5,766 bases of DNA from an uncultured Pseudomonadota bacterium (lineage in GTDB: Bacteria > Desulfobacterota_B > Binatia > UBA9968). The translations under genes and the position numbers were made by a program. The DNA is taken from assembly GCA_946478635.1 (NCBI GenBank), contig CAMLCX010000339.1, positions 1 through 5,766 of the forward strand, read 5' to 3'. Below the pieces are notes generated by a model. It was not told the DNA's origin and did not search any database. It worked only from the letters and a program-made list of their open reading frames with translations. Shown here piece after piece: positions 1 to 5,175 of this stretch (within the stretch, counting starts at the first letter, position 1; every line of letters starts with the position of its first letter).

Positions 1-1
1 T

Positions 2-405
2 GGTTTGGGCGGCACAAAATACCTGGTCCAACATTGTCATGGGGCGCCGGGCATGCTCAATTGCCTTGCCGACTTGCCGCACGGCGCGAGTGATTCTCTC
101 GATCGATTGCTGATTCAGGGCGGCGAACTCACCTGGAAAGCCGGCCCGCTGGTCAAAGGTTCAAATCTGTGCCACGGCACCGCGGGAAATGGCTATGCTT
201 TTTTGAAACTTCACCAAAGAACAAGAAATCCGATTTGGCTTGACCACGCCCGCGCCTTCGCCATGCATGCGATCAGGCAATATGAGCGCCACGCAGAACA
301 ATATGGACAACTTCGATATTCCTTGTGGACTGGCGATCTCGGTCTCGCTATCTGTGGGATTGCATGACGAAAGAACCTAAAATTCCGACGATGGATATTT
401 TCTAG
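2..405 (+). pseudogene. LanC-like protein, C-terminal part, frameshifted
   Basis: This is the C-terminal third of a LanC-like (lanthionine synthetase C family) protein; the frame is open to the left window edge, so the start lies outside. Numbering residues from the codon at base 5, QHCHGAPG (9-16) matches the first zinc-ligand motif (Cys11) and NLCHGTAGNG (54-63) the second (Cys56-His57). SLWTGDLGLAI (106-116) is the expected last conserved helix region. All three zinc ligands are therefore present. The frame then ends early at TGA 365-367. The neighbouring frame reads WDCMTKEPKIPTMDIF and stops at TAG 403-405, which closely resembles the normal LanC C-terminal tail. I infer a small deletion near 350-357. 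Adding a second copy of ATCT at 350-353 would give GLAIYLWDCM and rejoin the frames. No lanthipeptide precursor or dehydratase is visible, so a lantibiotic role cannot be claimed; it may be a stand-alone LanC-like protein. A sequencing error is the main alternative to a pseudogene. Confidence 0.72.
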
Positions 406-441
406 GGACTCGACTTCAAAACCGCCGAGTATGATCGACTC

Positions 442-675
442 ATGGCCCAATCGAGTCTAATTGTCCCGCCTGAGATGTTTGCAACACAACAGCTCGTGCT
501 TCGCCGGCCACGCTTGTCGGACGCGGACGATATCTTCGATGACTATGCGGCCGATCCGGAGGTCACACGTTATGTCATTGGCCGCCCTACGATGTTAGAA
601 GTGAAGTTGCCCCGTTTCTGCAATCGCGGAGTCGGCTCCCAGTTAGATTGTAGTTGTACACTTCATGAAGATTGA
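442..675 (+). pseudogene. GNAT acetyltransferase, truncated N-terminal remnant
   Basis: The first 50 codons resemble the N-terminus of RimJ/RimL-type GNAT N-acetyltransferases: [32 protein letters not shown], at residues 18-49 from ATG 442 (ATG 475 is an equally good start). After GRP the annotated frame becomes unlike the family and ends at 675, overlapping the next gene by 11 bases. In the frame beginning at 585, the same stretch reads [15 protein letters not shown] and stops at TAG 651-653. That looks like the next GNAT helix, so a one-base loss in the CCC run at 585-587 is likely. Even with this repair the gene has only about 70 residues. The acetyl-CoA-binding Q/RxxGxG/A region and the rest of the roughly 170-residue fold are missing. 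It should be inactive. The substrate of the ancestral enzyme cannot be told. Confidence 0.6.
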
Positions 676-1354
676 AACGGTCATTTTCGATCTGTTCGGC
701 ACATTGGTGGACGACTTCGGAAGATGGATCGGTCACATGCAGTCAGAGCTGATCGCCGCTCTTGGAGTGCCGAGTGAACCATTCACGGAGATTTGGCGGC
801 GTACGTCCGAGATGCGAACGATCGGGGAATTTCAGACCGTCGAAGCGAGCATCGAATATGTTTGCGGCCTTATGGGAATCAAGGTCACTCCAGAGCAAAT
901 AGCAAAAGCAGTTGAAATCCGCTTGCAGAATATTCGGCGCGCCCTCAACCCCAGACCGGATGTTCTCGAGACGCTCGCGCGGTTGAAACAAAACAACTAC
1001 AAAATCGGACTGCTCAGCAACTGCTCCATCGAGATTCCGATCCTCTGGCCGGGGACAGAATTTGCCGGCCTATTTGATACAGCTATTTTTTCCAGCAGAG
1101 AGCGCCTCAAAAAACCCGACCCGCGCATTTATCAACTTGCTTGCCAGCGCCTCGGCCTCGAACCAGAGGCTTGTCTCTATATTGCCGACGGCGAGAACCA
1201 CGAATTAGCCGGAGCGGCAAAGGTCGGTCTTCATCCCGTATTGCTTCAAAACTCAACGCGGGATAATCATCGTGAGTTACTTCGAGAAGCTAGAGAATGG
1301 CAGGGAGATTGTATCAGTAGCGTAACCGAGGTGCTGCAACGAGTTCGGGATTGA
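665..1354 (+). CDS. HAD-superfamily hydrolase (subfamily IA-like)
   Basis: This is a complete 229-residue haloacid-dehalogenase-like hydrolase, probably a small-molecule phosphatase in the cytoplasm. Motif I is FDLFGTLVD with the nucleophile Asp9. Motif II is LLSNCS with Ser118. Motif III is the KKPDP segment (Lys149/Lys150). Motif IV is [18 protein letters not shown] with Asp175. Residues 16-100 are the helical cap of the C1 type. The usual second aspartate of DxDxT (Asp+2) is Phe11, as in dehalogenase-like members; phosphatases normally have Asp there as the general acid. Substrate class is thus unclear, and I would not choose between phosphatase and dehalogenase. The start at 665 places motif I at the normal distance from the N-terminus, but no clear Shine-Dalgarno precedes it. 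It overlaps the end of the GNAT remnant, and its own promoter may have been lost or altered when that gene was truncated. Confidence 0.88.
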   Translation: MKIETVIFDLFGTLVDDFGRWIGHMQSELIAALGVPSEPFTEIWRRTSEMRTIGEFQTVEASIEYVCGLMGIKVTPEQIAKAVEIRLQNIRRALNPRPDVLETLARLKQNNYKIGLLSNCSIEIPILWPGTEFAGLFDTAIFSSRERLKKPDPRIYQLACQRLGLEPEACLYIADGENHELAGAAKVGLHPVLLQNSTRDNHRELLREAREWQGDCISSVTEVLQRVRD

Positions 1355-1357
1355 CCC

Positions 1358-1495
1358 ATGAAGAAGAACCGTGTCATCCAATTCAATTCGAAGGAACCCA
1401 TTCTCACGAAGGCGAGAAGTTATGTTGACATCCCGGTTGTGCGTGATGTCCCAAGCGGCGGCATGGAGCCGGGCGCTCGCGGCTATCCAGTTTAG
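1358..1495 (+). CDS. possible small ORF of 45 residues, unrecognised
   Basis: An ATG lies three bases after the stop of the HAD gene and opens a 45-residue frame ending at TAG 1493-1495. It begins MKKNRVIQFNSKEP and ends GGMEPGARGYPV. I do not recognise the product and see no signal peptide, membrane segment or known motif. The close spacing would allow coupled translation with the HAD gene, but no independent Shine-Dalgarno is visible. A second short frame (ATG 1446 to TGA 1550) overlaps it and encodes a helix-like alanine-rich stretch ending FSKKRE. Two short overlapping frames like this could be the broken remains of one older gene. The evidence is weak. Confidence 0.22.
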   Translation: MKKNRVIQFNSKEPILTKARSYVDIPVVRDVPSGGMEPGARGYPV

Positions 1496-1626
1496 TGTCG
1501 TTGGGGTCACAAGCGCTGCCGTAAAGGTTTTTAGCAAGAAACGGGAGTGAATTTGGCGCAATGAGATGATGAGCCTCAAAAAAGACGGCCCGCCCGATGG
1601 TCCCGTTCACTCAAGGGTGAGCGAGA
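1496..1626. other. stretch without a supported gene
   Basis: Together with the doubtful small ORF before it, this makes about 340 bases between the HAD gene and the antitoxin start without a convincing gene. I looked for a terminator after the HAD gene, for tRNA-like folds and for longer frames on both strands. I found only short frames without family character. The two minus-strand frames (1277-1579 and 1404-1610) resemble nothing known to me. The block most likely holds gene debris plus the upstream control region of the toxin-antitoxin pair. Confidence 0.4.
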
Positions 1627-1663
1627 TTGAATGTCGTGCCATTTGGCAGTAAAGTACGTGCCA
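1627..1663 (+). promoter_or_regulatory. candidate promoter and operator of the toxin-antitoxin pair
   Basis: TTGAAT (1627-1632) and TAAAGT (1650-1655) are separated by 17 bases, each matching four of six sigma70 consensus positions. The same stretch contains the inverted pair TGCCA-TT-TGGCA (1637-1648). CGTGCCA also occurs twice (1635-1641 and 1657-1663), with starts 22 bases apart, about two helical turns. Type II antitoxins often repress their own promoter by binding such repeats, so this would be the autoregulatory operator of the DUF2384 antitoxin. This reading requires the antitoxin to start at ATG 1693 and not at TTG 1627. It rests on pattern alone. Confidence 0.35.
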
Positions 1664-1692
1664 GAAAGAGCGAACCGGGGAGAGTGTCGTCT

Positions 1693-2127
1693 ATGTTGCC
1701 AACGGATTCATTAATCGAAGCACTCGGGGGCCGAAAAGCCTTTAAGCGCAAAATAGCCAACTTAGACGAGCTACGGGAAGCTGTAAAGGCTGGGCTCCCC
1801 TATGCCTCGCTGGAAGCGTTGATCGGAAAACTCGGACTCGGCCGCGAAGAGGCGGCAGCTGCGTTGCACTTGCCGCAACGAACGATCGCCCGCCGCAAGA
1901 AAGAACAGCGGCTCCAGGCCGATGAATCGGACCGGGTACTACGACTGGCCCGAATCAGCGCTCAGGCAATCTCTACACTGGGAAGCGAAGAAAAAGCGGC
2001 TCAGTGGCTGCGCCGGCCCAACCGGGCGCTGGGGAACCTTCCCCCTCTCGATCTTCTCGATGGCGACATTGGCATCAGGCAGGTCGAAGAAGTTTTGGGT
2101 CGGATTGCTCACGGCACGATAAGCTAG
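1693..2127 (+). CDS. Xre/MbcA/ParS-type antitoxin (DUF2384)
   Basis: This is the antitoxin of a RES-Xre type II module: it binds and inhibits the RES toxin encoded next to it and probably represses the operon. From ATG 1693 it has 144 residues. An N-terminal Xre-like helical region (about 5-75) includes EALGG (9-13), GLPYASLEALIGKLGL (34-49) and the recognition-like segment LPQRTIARRKKEQRL (60-74). It is followed by DESDRVLRLARI (77-88). The C-terminal DUF2384 part (about 90-144) has AAQWLRRPNRALGNLPPLDLL and ends LGRIAHGTIS, the typical tail of the family. I chose ATG 1693 because GGAG at 1679-1682 sits 10 bases upstream and the family often starts near this point. TTG 1627 would add 22 basic residues and would place coding sequence over the candidate operator. 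The stop codon overlaps the toxin start by one base. Confidence 0.88.
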   Translation: MLPTDSLIEALGGRKAFKRKIANLDELREAVKAGLPYASLEALIGKLGLGREEAAAALHLPQRTIARRKKEQRLQADESDRVLRLARISAQAISTLGSEEKAAQWLRRPNRALGNLPPLDLLDGDIGIRQVEEVLGRIAHGTIS

Positions 2128-2582
2128 TGCAAGTCTGGCGCATCTGCTCCAGAAGATACCAACGGTTTGATGGTGAAGGCGCCAGCTTGTACGGCGGACG
2201 TTGGAACCACGCGGGGACTGCCGTGGTCTATACTTCCGCATCCCTCGCCCTCGCTGCTTTGGAACTCTTCGTTCATATCGACGTCGATCTACTTCCGAAC
2301 GATTTGGTCGCCATCGCTGCCGAGTTTCCGGAAAAGCTCGCCGTCAAAACCGTAAAGTCAACGAGCCTTCCAAAGAACTGGCGACGTTACCCCGCACTAG
2401 AATCCCTCAAGAACATCGGCACAACTTGGGCAACCGACGGTTCAACGGCAATCTTAGCCGTGCCCTCTGCCATCATTCCCGAGGAGCAAAACTATCTACT
2501 CAACCCAGCGCACCAAGATTTCAAGCAAGTTCGCTTGCGCAGACCGATCCCGTTTCACTTCGACCCTCGCATGTGGAAGTAA
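2127..2582 (+). CDS. RES-domain toxin
   Basis: This 151-residue protein is a RES-family toxin. Characterised relatives destroy cellular NAD+ (MbcT as an NAD+ phosphorylase) or ADP-ribosylate a host enzyme (ParT); which activity applies here cannot be told. The start is GTG 2127, giving VWRI right at the N-terminus as usual for the family and overlapping the antitoxin TAG by one base. Key features visible are Arg5, EGASLYGGRWNHAG (17-30) with Arg25, VVYTSASLALAALE (33-46) with Tyr35 and Glu46, then His50. VPSAIIPEEQNYLLNPAHQDF (112-132) contains the conserved Ser114. The Arg, Tyr, Glu and Ser positions that line the NAD-binding pocket in this family are all kept. The protein is complete and ends in the typical PFHFDPRMW. 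I see nothing that would inactivate it. Its expression is probably coupled to the antitoxin through the overlapping start. Confidence 0.92.
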   Translation: MQVWRICSRRYQRFDGEGASLYGGRWNHAGTAVVYTSASLALAALELFVHIDVDLLPNDLVAIAAEFPEKLAVKTVKSTSLPKNWRRYPALESLKNIGTTWATDGSTAILAVPSAIIPEEQNYLLNPAHQDFKQVRLRRPIPFHFDPRMWK

Positions 2583-2601
2583 GCGATGCGTGGGTTACCG
2601 T

Positions 2602-2619
2602 TTCAATTGGCAAGTTGAA
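2602..2619. other. weak hairpin after the toxin gene
   Basis: TTCAATT and AGTTGAA can pair as a seven-base stem (one G-U pair) around the loop GGCA, starting 20 bases after the toxin stop. The stem is AT-rich and no run of T follows. It is therefore a poor terminator and may be chance. It lies between the toxin-antitoxin pair and the argJ promoter, where a boundary would be expected. Confidence 0.2.
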
Positions 2620-2642
2620 TGTCTCAATTATCTCTGCCGGCC

Positions 2643-2672
2643 TTGACGCGTTTTGTGCTTTTCATGAATAAT
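2643..2672 (+). promoter_or_regulatory. candidate sigma70-like promoter of argJ
   Basis: TTGACG (2643-2648) and AATAAT (2667-2672) each match five of six consensus positions and are 18 bases apart. Transcription would begin near 2679, just before GGAG (2682-2685), the ribosome binding site of argJ, which lies 12 bases from ATG 2698. The leader would be only about 20 bases, leaving no room for an attenuator or riboswitch. I see no clear arginine-repressor (ARG box) palindrome over it. Confidence 0.5.
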
Positions 2673-2697
2673 CAATTTATCGGAGTTGTCGTAAAAT

Positions 2698-3870
2698 ATG
2701 AACCCTTCACAAACTAAGAAATTCCACCATCCCCAGGGCTTTCTCGCTCTCGCCAAAAACGTCGGGATCAAAGACAGCACGCTCGACCTGACGGTCATCT
2801 ATTCGACCGTCCGTGCGCGCGCGGCGGCGATGTTTACACGCAATCGCTTTCCCGGCGCGCCGGTGATCGTCGGGAGAAAACACATCGCCAATGGCTACGC
2901 GCAGGCGCTGGTGATCAACAGCAAGAACGCCAATGTCGCCATGGGCAAAACCGGTATCGATAACGCCATCGAAACCTGCCGCATCGTTGGTGAAGAGCTG
3001 GGCGTCAATTCCTACGACGTGTTGCCCTTCTCCACCGGCGTCATCGGCCGTCCCCTGCCAATGGACAAGATTCGCCCTGGTTTGCGCGGCATTCGCGTTG
3101 AGCTAAAACCAGACAATCTCAAGCTCGCTGCCGAAGCGATCATGACCACCGACAAATATCCAAAACATTTTTCGTGTCAGGTTGGCCGAGCAGTGATTGC
3201 CGGCATCGCCAAGGGCGCCGGCATGATCGAGCCCAATATGGCGACGATGTTGGTTTACCTAATGACCGACGCCGACTTGCCAAGGGCGGCGTTGCGCCCC
3301 ATGCTCCGCCGCGTGGTGGACCGTACCTTCAATTGCATGAGCATCGATACCGATACCAGCACCAGCGACACCGTCGTGCTGATGGCCAACGGTCTCGCCG
3401 GCAAAGTCAGACTCGGCCAGTTCGAAAAGGCTTTGTTGGAAGTTTGCGAATATCTCAGCAAAGAAATCGCGCGCAACGGCGAGGGCGCAACCAAACTCAT
3501 CACCGTCGACGTGAGCCGCGCCCAAACCGGAGTGCAAGCGAAGCGCGTCGCCAAATCCGTGGCCAATTCACCGCTGGTCAAAACCGCCGTCTACGGCTGC
3601 GACCCCAACTGGGGACGCGTCATCATGGCCGTGGGGAAAACCTTTGACCCAGCCGTGGATCCAGGCAAAGTGACGATCGGTTTCGGCGACACGAGTGTTT
3701 TCAAAAAAGGCTCGCCTGTGGACTGCGATCTCGAAGCGCTGCGAAAATATCTCGGCCAATCGGAAGTCTCCATCACTGTCGATCTCGGCATCGGCAAAGC
3801 CTCCGCGCGCGTTTGGGGTTGCGACTTAACGGAAGGATATATTAAAGAGAACGCCTATTACACGACGTGA
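2698..3870 (+). CDS. argJ: Glutamate/ornithine N-acetyltransferase ArgJ
   Basis: ArgJ transfers the acetyl group of N-acetylornithine to glutamate, the cyclic step of arginine biosynthesis; bifunctional forms also use acetyl-CoA. The 390-residue length is normal. The precursor cleaves itself between Ala182 and Thr183 in EPNMATMLVYLMTDA (178-192), making alpha and beta chains with Thr183 as nucleophile. STGVIGRPLPMDKI (112-125) holds the oxyanion-hole Thr113-Gly114. Lys172 lies 11 residues before the nucleophile as expected. GEGATK (261-266) carries Glu262, YGCDPNWGR (299-307) is conserved, and the C-terminus ends NAYYTT with Asn385 and Thr390 kept. Some positions differ from the common pattern: NSKNANVAMG (74-83) instead of NSGNANACTG, RNRFPGAPV in place of TNRVKAAPV, and AYYTT in place of ADYTT. 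The active-site set is intact, so I expect activity, but whether it is mono- or bifunctional cannot be read. No other arg gene is in the window. Confidence 0.93.
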   Translation: MNPSQTKKFHHPQGFLALAKNVGIKDSTLDLTVIYSTVRARAAAMFTRNRFPGAPVIVGRKHIANGYAQALVINSKNANVAMGKTGIDNAIETCRIVGEELGVNSYDVLPFSTGVIGRPLPMDKIRPGLRGIRVELKPDNLKLAAEAIMTTDKYPKHFSCQVGRAVIAGIAKGAGMIEPNMATMLVYLMTDADLPRAALRPMLRRVVDRTFNCMSIDTDTSTSDTVVLMANGLAGKVRLGQFEKALLEVCEYLSKEIARNGEGATKLITVDVSRAQTGVQAKRVAKSVANSPLVKTAVYGCDPNWGRVIMAVGKTFDPAVDPGKVTIGFGDTSVFKKGSPVDCDLEALRKYLGQSEVSITVDLGIGKASARVWGCDLTEGYIKENAYYTT

Positions 3871-3961
3871 CTCGTGAACGCGCGCACGGAGTTTCATTCT
3901 TCAAGCGAACACGAGCACGTGCTTGACCCACGAGCGATTCTTTTGCGGAAAGAGTCAAAAC

Positions 3962-5137
3962 ATGGATAAACAGCTGACCCATTACTTGATCAAAGGCGGC
4001 CGACTGATCGATTCTACAGGCGGCAGGGATGGCATCTTCGACGTCCGCGTGCGCGACGGCAAGATTGCCGCCATCGGACCGGATCTCGAACAGGACGGCG
4101 CAACCGTCTTTAACGTGAAGGACCACGTCGTAACGCCGGGCTTGATCGATGTCCACTTACATTTGATGAAAGGACTCGGCGCCTTTGGCGTCGATCCCGA
4201 CATTTTCGGCGTGGGTTCGGGCGTGACCACCGTCGTCGACGCCGGCAGCGCGGGTCACACGCTTCTCAACGTGTTTCGCAATTATGTCACGAACAACGCC
4301 AGGACGCGCGTGTTGAATTACATCAATCTCTCAACCCTTGGAGGCGTATCCGGTCCGGGCTACAGCATTCTCGCCGATCCGCGCTTGATCGACGAAGCCA
4401 AGATCGAGCAAGCCGTCGAAGCCAACCGCGATATCATCGTCGGCATCAAGATCATGGCTACCGGCGGCGCGCTCGGCGCGCAAGGGTTGAAGCCTTTGGA
4501 GCGCGCGCGCAAGCTCGGCGACTCATTGAAGATTCCGTTGCTCGTCCATATCGGAGAGAGCTGGACCAAGGACACGGCGCCGGTTCACGTCGGCGACGTG
4601 CTCAAGTACCTGCGCGCCGGCGATATCGTGACGCACATGTTCACCGTGCACCCCGGCGGCTTGCTCGACGGCAACGGCAAGCTCTGGCCGCAGGTGCGTG
4701 ACGCAAAGGAATCCGGCGTGCTCATGGACGTCGGCCACGGTCTGCATAATTTGAATTTCGACGTGGCGCGCAAAGTTCTCGATCAAGGGCTCCACCCCGA
4801 CGGCGTCTCGACCGACGGCCACCGCGGCAACCGCGCCGGCCCGGTCTATGACCTGCCGACGACCATGGCGAAACTCATGGCGTTGGGATTTTCTCTGAAT
4901 CAGGTCGTGGAAATGGCAACGTCCAATGCTGCTATGCTGCTCGGCCGGACAAACGAATTGGGAACGCTGCGAATCGGCGCGCCCGCCGACATCTCCGTAT
5001 TGAAGGTTGAAGACCGCGAGTGGAAAGCCATCGACTCGCAAAAAGGCACGATCCCCGCCCGCCAGGCCATCACGCCGATATACGCCATCCGCGGCGACAC
5101 GATTTACGATCCGCTGCCGGTCGACCGGCCGGTGTAG
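3962..5137 (+). CDS. Amidohydrolase, COG3964 dihydroorotase-like/deacetylase family
   Basis: This 391-residue protein is a metal-dependent hydrolase of the amidohydrolase superfamily. Members of this group were often annotated as dihydroorotase or deacetylase. The characterised Agrobacterium enzyme Atu3266 acts on acetyl-(R)-mandelate-type esters instead, so the physiological substrate here is open. The metal-site residues are all visible: DVHLHL (His65, His67), the likely carboxylated Lys163 in GIKIMATGG, His196 in LLVHIGES, His225 in DIVTHMF, and Asp285 in STDGHRG. The N-terminal LIKGGRLID and the C-terminal LGTLRIGAPADISVLKV form the flanking beta-sandwich typical of the superfamily. No signal peptide is seen, so it is cytoplasmic. 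I chose ATG 3962 because GGAAAGAG (3947-3954) lies seven bases upstream; TTG 3923 would add 13 unlike residues. It follows argJ after 91 bases with no clear promoter or terminator between, so co-transcription is possible. Its stop codon lies within a palindromic repeat. Confidence 0.88.
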   Translation: MDKQLTHYLIKGGRLIDSTGGRDGIFDVRVRDGKIAAIGPDLEQDGATVFNVKDHVVTPGLIDVHLHLMKGLGAFGVDPDIFGVGSGVTTVVDAGSAGHTLLNVFRNYVTNNARTRVLNYINLSTLGGVSGPGYSILADPRLIDEAKIEQAVEANRDIIVGIKIMATGGALGAQGLKPLERARKLGDSLKIPLLVHIGESWTKDTAPVHVGDVLKYLRAGDIVTHMFTVHPGGLLDGNGKLWPQVRDAKESGVLMDVGHGLHNLNFDVARKVLDQGLHPDGVSTDGHRGNRAGPVYDLPTTMAKLMALGFSLNQVVEMATSNAAMLLGRTNELGTLRIGAPADISVLKVEDREWKAIDSQKGTIPARQAITPIYAIRGDTIYDPLPVDRPV

Positions 5138-5162
5138 GGACAGGTCGCGACCTGTCCCTACA
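5133..5162. repeat. REP-like palindrome, copy 1
   Basis: This is a perfect 30-bp palindrome: the arm TGTAGGGACAGGTCG is followed directly by its reverse complement, with TCGCGA at the centre. GTAG stands at the foot of each strand, the tetranucleotide known from REP sequences mobilised by RAYT transposases. It supplies the TAG stop (5135-5137) of the amidohydrolase and ends 13 bases before the transposase ATG. A transcript would fold into a strong stem here, but no T run follows, so it is not a classic terminator. Confidence 0.9.
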
Positions 5163-5175
5163 GTGTTGCGGAGCA

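Noticed and set aside
2..405. Lanthipeptide biosynthesis cluster
   Set aside because: Only a LanC-like fragment is visible; no precursor peptide, dehydratase, transporter or protease is present in the window.
2201..2671. Plus-strand frame of 156 codons overlapping the RES toxin
   Set aside because: It lies in another frame of the RES gene, whose family motifs are clear; the alternative product has no family character.
3871..3961. Possible terminator or promoter between argJ and the amidohydrolase (AGCACGTGCT palindrome at 3914-3923, TTGACC at 3923)
   Set aside because: The palindrome is only ten bases with no T run, and no -10-like box lies at the right distance from TTGACC.
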